DNA from: Polyangiaceae bacterium | GTDB lineage: Bacteria > Myxococcota_A > Polyangia > Polyangiales > Polyangiaceae | DNA length: 64,000 nucleotides | NCBI GenBank assembly: GCA_016933275.1 | Contig: JAFGBI010000126.1 | Coordinates: 1-64,000, forward strand | Reading direction: 5' to 3' | Part shown: positions 16,221 through 27,173 of the stretch, piece by piece | How the letters are laid out: the number at the start of each line of letters is the position of its first letter | Position numbering within the stretch: the stretch's first letter is position 1 | Program-made: the position numbers and the translations under genes | Notes under the pieces: model-generated | What the model saw: only the letters and a program-made list of their open reading frames with translations | Told to the model about the DNA's origin: nothing | Database searches by the model: none

Positions 16221-19022
16221 TCATTGGCGCCGTGTCGGTAGCCGGCCCTCGAGCACCGCCCGGACGATCCAAGCCAGGGTGTTCAGGGATACTGGCTTTT
16301 CCAGCAGGGCCGACGCCCCGAGGGCGAGCGCCCGCTCTTCCGTGAGGGTTTCGCTGAACCCGGTGCAGATGACGATCGGAAGGTCCGGCCGAACGGCGTG
16401 AACCTCGCGGGCGAGTCGATCACCCGTCATGTGCTGCATGGTTTGGTCAGTGATGACAAGATCGAAGGCATCCGGGGTCGCTCGAACCATCTCGAGCGCG
16501 GTGTTTGGGTTCGTTTCGCCGGTCGCGCGGTACCCGAGGCGTCCCAGCGAGAGCACCATCGGAGCGACCAGCGCTTCTTCATCGTCGATCACGAGGATCC
16601 GCTCGGTTCCGCGCGGAAGCAGGGAGGATGCCTTGTTCTGGACCGCGGTCGCCTCCGCGAGGCGCGGGAGGAGGATATCGAAGGTCGTTCCCTCGTCGAG
16701 CTGGCTCTTGACCCCGATGACACCCCCATAGCTTTCCACGATCCCGTGCACGACCGCCAGGCCAAGCCCCGTTCCGACCCCCTTGGCCTTCGTCGTGAAG
16801 TAGGGGTCGAAGATGCGATCCAGGTGGGTTGGCGCTATCCCGTGTCCCGTGTCTCGCACGGTGAGGCGAACATAGGCGCCTGGCGGGCAGTTGGGGACGA
16901 TCGCGGTCGTCGGCTCAGCCACGTCCGTGTCTTCGATCTCGACGGTCAGCAGTCCGCCGTTCTCCCTCATGGCGTGTGCGGCGTTGGTACACAGGTTCAT
17001 CAGCACCTGATGGATCCGCGTCGGATCCGCGACCACGCACCCGAGCTCGGTGGCCACCTCGGGTCGGATCTCGATGGTCCTTGGGATCGAGGCGCGCAGC
17101 ATCTTCATTGCCTCGCGCACGATCGGGCCGATCTGGATCGGGCGGACCTCCTCGTCGCTGCGGCGGCTGAAGGCAAGGATCTGTCGCACCAGCTCGGTGG
17201 CGCGTGTGGCCGCCACCAGGACCTCCGAGAGGTGTCCCGCGACGACGCTGTCACGGGGCAGCGCCAGCAGGGCCAGCTCCGTGTAGCCCATCACTGCCCC
17301 CAGTATGTTGTTGAAATCGTGCGCGATTCCTCCGGCGAGGGTGCCCAGGGCTTCCATCTTCTGCGCCTGCTGGAGGAAAGACTCCAACCGGCGTTGCTCG
17401 CTCACGTCGAGGCCGACACCGAGGACGAAGGACATCTCCCCCGACTCGTCGCGCAGAGCGTTGGTGTGATAGAGGGCGGGAAACCGGCTGCCGGCGCGGC
17501 GACGGAGCATGATCTCACCGGAGTAGCCCTCGTGGCCCTGTCGCATCCGCTCGTAGGCCACGCGCAGCGCGGTGGCCTCCGGCTGGTCGAGCAGAGTGAA
17601 GAGCGACTGGCCAAGGATCTCTTCGCTTCGGTATCCGAAGGTGTTCTCCGCACCGGGACTGAACTCGACGATGTGGGGCGACTCGGCGTCGGCGTCGGTG
17701 ATGACGAACGCGACGTTGGCCGCGCCTTCGAGGATCGCGCGCAGGCGCTGCTCACTCTGGCGCAAGGCCTCGTCGGTACGTTTGCGGTCGGTGATGTCGC
17801 CGAACATCACGGCCACTCGGCCCGGGGATGTTTGGAAGAGGTGCAGCTCGAGCGTGACGTCGCCCGAAGCTCCCGACCAGGTGAGCTCTGGGAGGTGGGT
17901 CGGCAAGCCGAGGGCCGCCGCGAGGCGGAAACGCTCGAGCACCGCCGGCTCGAGACCAGGAAAAGCCTCCTCGATGCCGGCGTTCGTCAGCTGCCGCACC
18001 GGCCGCCGGGTGATGCGTTCGGCGGCAGGATTTGCCTCGATGAGGACGAGCCGTCCATCTGGTCGCAGCTCATACACGTGCATTCCCATCGGCGATTCGT
18101 GGATGATGTTCCGGGAACGCTCCTCGGACTCCAGCAGCTCCGTCTCCATCGATCGACGTTCGAGCGAGGTAGCTGCTGTTTCGGCAACCGCGTTGATGAG
18201 CTCCAGCTCCTCGGGCTGCCAGGACCGGTCGACGTTAGCCATCACCAAGCCGAGGAGTCCGCGAACGCCCGAAGCGGAGTCGAGGAGCAGGACCAGGACC
18301 GAACAGGAGCCTTCAGGGCAGAGCGCCCGCTGCATCGGCAGGACCGCTGGGTCGGGGTCGCATCGATTGCTGGGGCAGGCCCGGCGCTTGGTGACCGTGG
18401 CGACGAGGGCACGGACCTCGGGTGCGCTGAGCCGCTCGATCTCGGCCACCTCGATCGCGATCTCCGGTTGCGCCCAGTCTGCTACTCGCCAGAGCGCATC
18501 GCCCCCGTCTGCGAGCGTCAGCACGAAAGCCCCGTCGACCCCGAGGAGCACGCAGAGCTCCTCGAGCGCGGACCGCAGGCCGGCGGGGAGTGCGTCCGGA
18601 GCCAGCGACGGCAACCGTGATGCCGCGCGGGTCATGAGCGGTACGAACCCCGCCACGCGAGGGGTGCCGGACGGGCCACCGAGCAGGAGCGCCGCCATCT
18701 CCCAGCCCCCGTCCGCAACGGATCGGAATCGACAGAGGGCACGTCGCGGTGTTCTCTCGCCATGGTGGAGGTGAAGCTCGATCGTCGATCCCTCGACTTG
18801 GCAAGCTACCAGCGCCGCGGCCAGTCGAGTTGCCTCGGTCGCCGCGACGAGATCCGAGACGCTGCGACCGTGTAGCTCGCTCGCGCTTCCCCCGAGCACC
18901 GACCACTCAGCGTTCGTCTTGACGATGCAGCGCGATGCATCCAGCGTGGCGAGCAAGACCGGGCTGTCAAGCCAGCGGTCCGGTGGGTGGTTCGGGTTGC
19001 TCACCTGGCTCTCCACGACCAA
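16221..19022 (-). CDS. hybrid sensor histidine kinase (PAS-GAF-PAS-PAS-HisKA-HATPase-REC)
   Basis: A 933-aa soluble sensor kinase without membrane segments. In order: a PAS-like domain (about 18-130), GAF (about 145-300; ELELINAVAETAATSLERRS at its end), PAS (about 310-420, ending MFGDITDRKR), PAS/PAC (about 430-545), HisKA with phospho-acceptor in AGGIAHDFNN (His near 567), HATPase with N-box LCTNAAHAM, G1 DTGHGIAP and G2 GTGLGLAVVHGIV, and a C-terminal receiver (about 805-925) with acceptor Asp near 857 in LVITDQTM and conserved Lys in LLEKPVS. The HDFNN H-box is typical of HisKA hybrid kinases. It lies 82 bases downstream of the giant TPR gene on the same strand. No DNA-binding output domain is present, so the partner is elsewhere. 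Confidence 0.92.
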   Translation of the reverse strand: MVVESQVSNPNHPPDRWLDSPVLLATLDASRCIVKTNAEWSVLGGSASELHGRSVSDLVAATEATRLAAALVACQVEGSTIELHLHHGERTPRRALCRFRSVADGGWEMAALLLGGPSGTPRVAGFVPLMTRAASRLPSLAPDALPAGLRSALEELCVLLGVDGAFVLTLADGGDALWRVADWAQPEIAIEVAEIERLSAPEVRALVATVTKRRACPSNRCDPDPAVLPMQRALCPEGSCSVLVLLLDSASGVRGLLGLVMANVDRSWQPEELELINAVAETAATSLERRSMETELLESEERSRNIIHESPMGMHVYELRPDGRLVLIEANPAAERITRRPVRQLTNAGIEEAFPGLEPAVLERFRLAAALGLPTHLPELTWSGASGDVTLELHLFQTSPGRVAVMFGDITDRKRTDEALRQSEQRLRAILEGAANVAFVITDADAESPHIVEFSPGAENTFGYRSEEILGQSLFTLLDQPEATALRVAYERMRQGHEGYSGEIMLRRRAGSRFPALYHTNALRDESGEMSFVLGVGLDVSEQRRLESFLQQAQKMEALGTLAGGIAHDFNNILGAVMGYTELALLALPRDSVVAGHLSEVLVAATRATELVRQILAFSRRSDEEVRPIQIGPIVREAMKMLRASIPRTIEIRPEVATELGCVVADPTRIHQVLMNLCTNAAHAMRENGGLLTVEIEDTDVAEPTTAIVPNCPPGAYVRLTVRDTGHGIAPTHLDRIFDPYFTTKAKGVGTGLGLAVVHGIVESYGGVIGVKSQLDEGTTFDILLPRLAEATAVQNKASSLLPRGTERILVIDDEEALVAPMVLSLGRLGYRATGETNPNTALEMVRATPDAFDLVITDQTMQHMTGDRLAREVHAVRPDLPIVICTGFSETLTEERALALGASALLEKPVSLNTLAWIVRAVLEGRLPTRRQ

Positions 19023-19104
19023 GCCGGCTCGAAGCGCAGAACCTCACGCCAGCGCTTGCCTCCGTTCGAGCCGCCAACCGACGGTGCCATCACGCCCACG
19101 GACG

Positions 19105-22100
19105 TCACATCATTCCCAATCGCCGTCGCAGGCGGAAAGCCGGCTCACTCACCCAGAAACGCAGCAGGTCCTCAGCGACTCGCATCGCGAGGGCCACCTC
19201 AACCCCCGTCCGGCCGGAGACATCTCCCTCGCTGCGTCGGATGATTTCGATGCTGCCGGGGAGATCATCGGTCACGACCACCGCCGCGCGCGCTGCCGTG
19301 ACGTTCGCGCGGTGGATCCATTCCGCGAAGTCCCGAGCCGGCCCCGTGGCGAGTTGTCCCGCTCGTTCCTCGAGCGCGCGCCGGGTGCGGCGTCCCAGGA
19401 GGCGCGCGATCTTGCGACCCTGCTCGGTCACCGATCCGCCATCGAGCCGTGTGGGGACGTTCACCCCCACCGCGGCGGCAGCGCCCGCGACGATGAGCTC
19501 GATCTCTTCGGATGGGAGTCGACAGAGGACGGGGACTCGGCGGGTGATCTCCGCCAGGGCGCGGGCCAGCAAGAACACCTGCTGCGGCTCGGGCAGCGCC
19601 GCGACGAAGGTGGGGACGATCAGGCTGACCGGATCCGTGAGCTCCAGGATGACGCTGCCGAGGTTCGCGCTGTGCTCGAAGAGCTGGTGGTCTGCGACGC
19701 CGAAGATGGCGGCTACCCGGTCGCTCAGCGAGCGGAGCGGGTGGCCGGAACGTGTCGTTATCCGATCTCTCGTCGCGAGCCCATAGCGGGCAAGGTCTGG
19801 CGGATAGAGCTTCGGAAGTGCCTCACCCGCGAGCGCGAGCACTTCGAGTGCAGGGTCACTACTGCCCAACGGGTCCAGGGCGTCGATCTCCTCGACCGTC
19901 ATCGAACCCACCGGTGCGAGCCCGGCACGACACGGCACCGTCGCCAGGCGTGCCCGATCCGACTCGGTGGCAGACCCGATGGCCACTAGCGGGGCCAGCG
20001 CCAGCGTGGCATCCGCAGATCGCTGCATCTTGGTGAGGATCGCCGACAGGCTGCGCCACGCCGGAGCGCGCGTCACCTGCAGCTCGAGCACACGCCGAAG
20101 GGCGTCGGCGGCACCTCCGAGGTCGCCGGCGTGCTCGAGCCGCACCGCGCGCGCTGCATGGAGTTCGGGATCGTCGGGGCGCGACGAGATGCCGCGGTCA
20201 AGGACGCGGAGGGCCTCGTCGTTCTGGCGGAGCTCGTCTCCCAGCACCCGGCTCATCTCGAGCTCTACTTGCGACGTCGCGTTACTGTCCGCGCCCACCT
20301 CTCTGAGGAAGCACTCGAGCGCATTCACGTAGCTTCGCCACGCCGGTGGGTGTCCGTTCTGCTTCTGCTCGAGGAGCAGGGATCGATACTCGTGGGCGGC
20401 CCGGCCATCTAGGCCCAACACGGCGACGGCAGCCTCGAGCTCGCGTTGTGCTTGCGTGGTATTGCCACGGGCCCGCTCTACCATCGCCAGCGTGACGCGC
20501 GCCTCAGCCGCCTCCGATGCGTTGGTACTGCCGCCAATTACCTGCTGGGCGGTCTCCGTGGCTGCATCGTAGCGCCGCGACCGGAGCTGGAGGGACAGCA
20601 GGCGGAGGAGCGCGGGGCGACATTCGGGCTGGCTCGTGAGCACCGCGTTCACGTGGGCGAGGGCGCGGTCCGGTTCCTGCAGGTACTCCTCGTGGATGGC
20701 CGCCAGCCGGAGGTGAACGTCCACGCGCGTGGCGTCGTCGGTGGACTGCGCCAGGGCTTGCGCGAGGCGACGGGTCGCCTGCTCCCACTGCCGATCTCGA
20801 ACCAGGAGCTCGGCCTCACCGAGGAGCGCGCGGACGTGACCCGGCGACTCATTGAGGACGCGCTCGAAGGCAGCGAGCGCCGCGGGAACGTCCTGCCGGT
20901 GCTCGTACTGAAGCTGGGCGATCGCGAGCCAGAGCTCGTCGCGCCGTTCGCGGCTTCGTGCGCGCTGCGCAGCGTGGGTCAGGGCGTCGAGCAGGGTCGG
21001 GACTTCGCCGGCCGCCACCAGTGCCTGTTCAAGCTGCCGCGCTGCGATCCCGTGGTCGGGCGCCATCTCCAACGCGCGCTGCAGGCATGCGAGCGCTCGC
21101 GCCGTGTCACCGCCCGCTTGGGCGATACCGGCCGCTCGCACGAGCAGGCTAGCGGCCGTATGGGGATCGTTCAACACTTGCCGGGCGTGCACAGCGGCTT
21201 CTTCGAGCAGGCTGGCGTCCGTGTGCCGTTCGGCGATGCGCCCGAGGCCGAGGGCCGCCGCATGATCATCGGGGTCCTTCTCCAACGCAGCCCGGAACAG
21301 CGACAGGGCCGCCGACGGGTCGGCGGTCTCCAGAGTCTCTGCGAGGCGGGTTTGGTGAGACGCTGCCATGGCCGGCTCCACCAGCATCGCCGAGAGCTTG
21401 GCGTCTACCTGGGCGAGAAGCTTGCGATCCCCCTGCACGAGGCTCAACTCCTCGAGGGCGACCAGCGCCGGGATGTCGTCCGGATCGAGCTTCAGGATGG
21501 CGAAGTAGGTGCCGCGGAGCGCGTCGGGCTCGGCGCCGGTGTGGTCGCGCTGGATGCGCGCCAACCGGTGCAGGACCGCGACGCGAGCTCCGAGGTCGGT
21601 GAGCACCCCATCGAGCGCCGTACAGACGGAAGCCGCGCGGTCCCAGGCGCGTTCACTCACGTACAGCACTTCGAGCGCTCTCAGGGCGCCGAGGTGTCGC
21701 GGGTCACGGGCAAGGACCGCCTCGAAGCAGCGGATAGCCCCGCGGGCGTCGTTCAAGTCGTCGCGGCGGATCATCCCCTCCCGGAGGAGCTCGGCGATGG
21801 CGATGGCTGGTTCCGCTGCCCCCTCCGCAGACGCGGAGAGCGCGTCCGCGAGGCGGGGAGCGAGTCGCGCCACGGCGAGCAGGCGCAGGCGGCCATCGAG
21901 CGCGGGTCCGAAGCGCGGATCCTCGGCGAGCGCGCGCTCGTAGCTTGCGAGCGCCTTCGTCCCGTCATTCAGTCGAGACTCCAGCAGCTCGCCGATGCGC
22001 GTGGCGGCGCGGGCCCGTTCGGCTGGGGTGTCCAGGAGCGGTAGCCCCTGCTCCAACATCGTCACGAGCTCTGCCCACTTCTCTGCCGCCTGCAGGCAGC

Positions 22101-24648
22101 GCTCGAGGGCGCGTCGCGCGGGACGATGGGTGGGTTGCGACTCGACGGCCTCTCGGTACAAAACGAGCGCTTCGTCCGCGCGCCCCAGCTGGCGCTCTGC
22201 GAGCGCCGCCATCTTCATGCGCAGCGCGGCGGCAGCCGGTCCCGCCGGCGTGGTCTTCAGTTCCCGCCGGTAGGTGTCCGAAAGATCATCCCATCGGCCG
22301 TGGCGCTCGTGGAGTCGCGCCAGACTGGCCAACGCCGGGAGGTGTCGGGGCACCAGGGAGAGGACGCGCTTGAACCGCTCCAGCGCGCCGTCGAGGTCGT
22401 CCAGGTGTTCGGCGAGCACCTCACCGGCGCGGTGCAGGAGGTCGGCGTGGGCGTCCTTGTCGCTGGTCTGCAAGGCCTCGGTCTCGATTGCGTTCACCAG
22501 CTCTCGCCAGGCTTGCGCTCGTTCGGCGGCTCGCTGCCAGGCGATGATCGCCCCAAGGTGCTTGCCATCCTCCTTGAGGACGCGCTTGTAGGCCTCGATG
22601 GCGCGCGCCGGCGTGCGCAGTGCGTCCTCGAGGTATAGGCCGATCTCGAACAGGTGAGCGATCCGGGTCTCGGCATTGGGTGCGAGATCGACGGCACGCT
22701 CGTGGAGCTCGACGAGCTCGCGGAATCGAGACTGCTGCTCCAGCAGTCTGGCCAGGGCGCGGAAGGATGGCTGGTGGTTGGGCAGGACACCGAGAGCGCG
22801 CGAATAATGCTCGACCGCCGCGTCGGGGCGATTCAGGCGCTCCTCGTAGAGCTCGCCGATCATCGCGTACCAGGCGGCACGGCGGCTGGCATCACGGGCC
22901 GCGTCAGCAGCTGCCGACAGGGTCGCGATCAGGGGTTCCCACTGGGCCTTCCTTCGGTAGAGCCGCTCTAGGGCAGCCACCGTCGGCAGATGGGTGGGGT
23001 CGACCGCCAGCGCGCGGAGATACCATTCGATGGCGGTGTTCTCGGCGTCGAGGTGGCGCTCACACGTCTCCGCGACACCATGCAGCAGGACGACCTGCTC
23101 GCTCGGGGTCGCCGAATGCTCCACGAGCTGCTCCTGAACGCGCACGAAGCCGTCGTAGCGCTGTGCGGTCTCGTAGGAGCGAGCGAGCTCGTTGAGGATG
23201 ACCGTATCGCTGGGCGTCGCCTCGACCGCACGCTCCAAGGCTCGAACACCGTCGTCGAGCGATCCGAGATGGTCGATGTGGACGCGGGCAACTCGGTACA
23301 GCGCCAACGCGCGCACGTGAGGATCCTCGGTCTGTGTGGCTTCGAGTTCGAGGACGGAGACGAGCTCGCGCCACCGCCGCTGGCGATGGTCGAGATCCTT
23401 GAGCGCCAGCAGGGCAGCCGGCGCGCGCGGGTCTTGCGTGATGGCCGCCTGGTAGAGCTCCGTGGCGCTGGCGGCGTCGTTCTGCCGCGCCTCCGCCAGG
23501 CGCGCGCGCTCGGCCAGCATCGCCGCCCGCTCGCGGGCATCCGTCACGGTGGACACGCGAAGGTCCAGGGTGTGATCGAGCGCCTCCCAGGCCTCGTCGA
23601 GCGTTTGCAGCTGGGCGAGTGATTCGACTACCGCGGGTGAGCCGGGGGCGAGCTCCACGGCTTGTGCCAGGGCGGTGAGCGCGGCCTTGCGTCCGTGCAG
23701 TCGGTATTCCAGGAGGAGTGCCTTCTCGTGGATCAGCCAGGCCCTGCGGACGGGGTCTGACGTGAATCGCGCCTCGGCATCGAACTGCGCGATGGCAGCC
23801 TGGAAGTTTCCCAGCTGGAGCAGGACGCGGCGGGCACCGTGGATCGAGGGCAGGTGGTCCGGCGTCGCGGCGAGCGCCTTCGCGTAATGCTCGGAGGCGC
23901 GCGCGAGGTCTTTGAGCGGGCTTTCACACAGGCGAGCGCATTCGTAGTGGAGTCGCCCCAGACGAGCGCGTTCGGGCTGGTTCGCGAGTGCGCGCTCGAA
24001 GTGCGCCAGGAGCGCCCGGGCCCGATCCTCCGCGCTTTCGGCGGCGGCCCCGACGACCAGCCAGCCGTCGAGCGTCGGCGGCGGCTCCGATCTCACGAGT
24101 CGCGCCGGGGGAGGAGGACCAGCCGTCGGTGCGGGGAGGGAGGTCAAGGGCGGAGCGCCGGGCGCCGCTGGTGGGCGTGGCGCCCGTGGCGGGCGCGGCG
24201 GCGGGGGCGCCACCGGCATCGACGGTACGGCCACCGGCGGCGGGGGCGGAGTAGGCGGCCGTGGCGGCGGTGGAGGTGGGATCGGGGCGCGAGAGGGGGG
24301 GTGCGGTGGCTGCGGCATTTGGCTGGCCGTGCCGCGACGCGGTGGCGGTGGCGGCGGCGGTAAGCTCCTCGGTCGCGGCGGAGGTGGGGCCTCGCGATTG
24401 CCTTCCGTCCGATTCGTACCCGAGCCGAGCAGGACCTCGTCTGCCGCGCCCATGGCCCCGGCGGGCTCGGCTGGTCTGTTCGAGCCAGGCCCCGCCCGGC
24501 CGCTTTGGGGCCGTGGCTGCGGGTTCGCGTCACCAGCCGGGGAGGGACGAGGGCGCGGCACGGGAGGGTGGGAGCGCCTCGAACCGTCGGGCCGCGGCGG
24601 TTGCGGCGGCGCGCTCTTCGGTTCGGAGCGAGGTTTGTCGTCGGCCAT
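19105..24648 (-). CDS. giant cytoplasmic TPR protein with Pro-rich N-terminus
   Basis: The 1847-aa protein has no signal peptide. Residues 1-195 are extremely Pro/Arg-rich (poly-Pro runs) and probably disordered. About 200-1580 is a long solenoid of TPR-type repeats; recurring motifs are 'W..L...YE.EL', 'ER..LL..+G.LYE.RL' and 'A+..Y.RAL..DP.H.PA'. A non-repeat C-terminal domain (about 1590-1847) contains PQQVFLLARALAEITRRVPV and ARDFAEWIHRANVTAARAA. It is reminiscent of the helical core of M48-like domains, but no HExxH is seen, so no enzyme call is made. It resembles the giant TPR protein at 55588 in repeat style. Likely a scaffold; partners are unknown. Confidence 0.88.
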   Translation of the reverse strand: MADDKPRSEPKSAPPQPPRPDGSRRSHPPVPRPRPSPAGDANPQPRPQSGRAGPGSNRPAEPAGAMGAADEVLLGSGTNRTEGNREAPPPPRPRSLPPPPPPPRRGTASQMPQPPHPPSRAPIPPPPPPRPPTPPPPPVAVPSMPVAPPPPRPPRAPRPPAAPGAPPLTSLPAPTAGPPPPARLVRSEPPPTLDGWLVVGAAAESAEDRARALLAHFERALANQPERARLGRLHYECARLCESPLKDLARASEHYAKALAATPDHLPSIHGARRVLLQLGNFQAAIAQFDAEARFTSDPVRRAWLIHEKALLLEYRLHGRKAALTALAQAVELAPGSPAVVESLAQLQTLDEAWEALDHTLDLRVSTVTDARERAAMLAERARLAEARQNDAASATELYQAAITQDPRAPAALLALKDLDHRQRRWRELVSVLELEATQTEDPHVRALALYRVARVHIDHLGSLDDGVRALERAVEATPSDTVILNELARSYETAQRYDGFVRVQEQLVEHSATPSEQVVLLHGVAETCERHLDAENTAIEWYLRALAVDPTHLPTVAALERLYRRKAQWEPLIATLSAAADAARDASRRAAWYAMIGELYEERLNRPDAAVEHYSRALGVLPNHQPSFRALARLLEQQSRFRELVELHERAVDLAPNAETRIAHLFEIGLYLEDALRTPARAIEAYKRVLKEDGKHLGAIIAWQRAAERAQAWRELVNAIETEALQTSDKDAHADLLHRAGEVLAEHLDDLDGALERFKRVLSLVPRHLPALASLARLHERHGRWDDLSDTYRRELKTTPAGPAAAALRMKMAALAERQLGRADEALVLYREAVESQPTHRPARRALERCLQAAEKWAELVTMLEQGLPLLDTPAERARAATRIGELLESRLNDGTKALASYERALAEDPRFGPALDGRLRLLAVARLAPRLADALSASAEGAAEPAIAIAELLREGMIRRDDLNDARGAIRCFEAVLARDPRHLGALRALEVLYVSERAWDRAASVCTALDGVLTDLGARVAVLHRLARIQRDHTGAEPDALRGTYFAILKLDPDDIPALVALEELSLVQGDRKLLAQVDAKLSAMLVEPAMAASHQTRLAETLETADPSAALSLFRAALEKDPDDHAAALGLGRIAERHTDASLLEEAAVHARQVLNDPHTAASLLVRAAGIAQAGGDTARALACLQRALEMAPDHGIAARQLEQALVAAGEVPTLLDALTHAAQRARSRERRDELWLAIAQLQYEHRQDVPAALAAFERVLNESPGHVRALLGEAELLVRDRQWEQATRRLAQALAQSTDDATRVDVHLRLAAIHEEYLQEPDRALAHVNAVLTSQPECRPALLRLLSLQLRSRRYDAATETAQQVIGGSTNASEAAEARVTLAMVERARGNTTQAQRELEAAVAVLGLDGRAAHEYRSLLLEQKQNGHPPAWRSYVNALECFLREVGADSNATSQVELEMSRVLGDELRQNDEALRVLDRGISSRPDDPELHAARAVRLEHAGDLGGAADALRRVLELQVTRAPAWRSLSAILTKMQRSADATLALAPLVAIGSATESDRARLATVPCRAGLAPVGSMTVEEIDALDPLGSSDPALEVLALAGEALPKLYPPDLARYGLATRDRITTRSGHPLRSLSDRVAAIFGVADHQLFEHSANLGSVILELTDPVSLIVPTFVAALPEPQQVFLLARALAEITRRVPVLCRLPSEEIELIVAGAAAAVGVNVPTRLDGGSVTEQGRKIARLLGRRTRRALEERAGQLATGPARDFAEWIHRANVTAARAAVVVTDDLPGSIEIIRRSEGDVSGRTGVEVALAMRVAEDLLRFWVSEPAFRLRRRLGMM

Positions 24649-24912
24649 GTCGAATCCGGCGGAAGCCTAACATGGCAAATCGCCGTGCGGCGACGCGTTT
24701 TCCGGTGAGCCGGCCCGGCCCGCACGCGCCCTTCCCTCCCTCGTCAAGGGAGCCGGTCCCCCTGCCCGACACGCGGAGTTTTTGGCTCCGTGCTGTCGGA
24801 TCGGTGGCGCCTGCCCCGAACCGGGGTTGATTTCCCGACTCGCCCCAGGATGATGCGGCCGTGGCTTGGCCGGCTCATCGCCGCCACGATCCAAGCTCCA
24901 CGGAGTGTCCCG

Positions 24913-25953
<1,041 letters not shown>

Positions 25954-26055
25954 CGGCTGTCCATGCTCCTACCCATGGTCCCGTCGGGAGGGGTGGGCGG
26001 CGCGGTGACAGGGTCTGCGCCGCGCTGTCGCTGGTGCAGGGACGCGGCGGTTGCG

Positions 26056-26949
26056 CTACCAGAGGAACGCCGCGCCGCGCACGCCGCTCGCGTCGCCGTG
26101 TGCGGCACGGCGGAAGCGGGTGGCACACTCGCCACCGAAGACATGACCGGCGACGGCCGCGGGGAGCCTCGCGTACATGGAATCGAGATTCGACAGTCCG
26201 CCTCCGATCACCACGACGTCGGGATCGAGCAGATTGACGACGGTAGCGAGGGAGCGAGCGAGGCGCGACTCCCACCGGCGAAGGGTCCGTGCGGCTTGGT
26301 CGTCGCCCCCGGCGCAGCGGCGTACGATCTCGGGACCAGGGATCGCCTGCCCCGTCTGTCGCCGGTGATCGTCCACGAGACCCGGCCCCGCGATCCACGA
26401 CTCGATGCAGCCGCGCTTCCCGCACATGCACCAGGGCCCGGGGTATTCGTCGGGTTCGGGCCACGGGAGCGCGTTGTGACCCCATTCCCCGCAGACGCCG
26501 CTCGGGCCGGCCCAAGGGTGACCCTCGATCGCCAGGCCGGCACCGCATCCGGTGCCGATGACCGCGGCGAAGACCATCCGCGCCCCCGCCCCGGCCCCGT
26601 CGCGGGCCTCGGACGCCGCGCAGCAGTAGCCGTCGTTCGCGCACCGGACCTCGCGGTTCAGCGTCTCTTCGACGTCGCGGCGAAATGGCATGCCATTGAG
26701 CCATTCGCGATTCGCGTTCCTGACCAGGCCCGTCGCGGGGACGATGGTTCCCGGCAGACCGACGCCAACCGTCGCCGCCCCGTGGCGGGCCTCGAGTTCC
26801 CTCACGAGCGTCGCGACGAGCGCGATCGTGGGTTCATAGGCGGTTGGGGTGGCGAGGCGGCGGCGCTCCATTTCGCGCCCCGCCCCATCGAGGAACAGCC
26901 CCTCGATCTTGGTGCCGCCGATGTCGATGCCGATGCGACCGCCGCTCAT
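26056..26949 (-). CDS. mak: ROK-family fructokinase (Mak/NagK type)
   Basis: This 297-aa sugar kinase starts at the ATG in front of GRIGIDIGGTKIEGLFLD (phosphate-binding motif). The central catalytic Asp sits in the ANDG segment that corresponds to ANDANC of E. coli Mak. The ROK zinc motif is complete: GHNALPW supplies His and CMCGKRGCIES supplies the Cys residues. C-terminal LLDPDVVVIGGGLSN and HGDASGVRGAAFLW match Mak closely. It phosphorylates fructose or a similar hexose with ATP in the cytoplasm; NagK-type specificity cannot be excluded. It is convergent with ychF and 224 bases downstream of the diguanylate cyclase gene on the same strand. Confidence 0.88.
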   Translation of the reverse strand: MSGGRIGIDIGGTKIEGLFLDGAGREMERRRLATPTAYEPTIALVATLVRELEARHGAATVGVGLPGTIVPATGLVRNANREWLNGMPFRRDVEETLNREVRCANDGYCCAASEARDGAGAGARMVFAAVIGTGCGAGLAIEGHPWAGPSGVCGEWGHNALPWPEPDEYPGPWCMCGKRGCIESWIAGPGLVDDHRRQTGQAIPGPEIVRRCAGGDDQAARTLRRWESRLARSLATVVNLLDPDVVVIGGGLSNLDSMYARLPAAVAGHVFGGECATRFRRAAHGDASGVRGAAFLW

Positions 26950-27173
26950 CCACGGCGAGCCTACACCGGAAGCCGCCGCGGTTGAGGGCGGTTTCCGCCC
27001 GACCTGCAAGGATTGCTGGACGCAGATCGGCGAAGCGGCGCAGCACCACCGGCCTTCACGTACCTGGGGGCGGCGGTGCGCGCCCCCCTCGACGCGACCG
27101 AACCTCGGCGGATTCTGGCCAGTCCCAGGTGCAGATTGGCGGCTTCGGCGCCTATCCCTGCGTGCCGCCCCAA

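Noticed and set aside
16398-18620. Long + strand open frame (740 codons) opposite the hybrid histidine kinase
   Set aside because: Its translation is Arg/Glu/His-rich without domains, while the minus strand shows complete PAS, HisKA, HATPase and receiver motifs. It is a high-GC antisense shadow.
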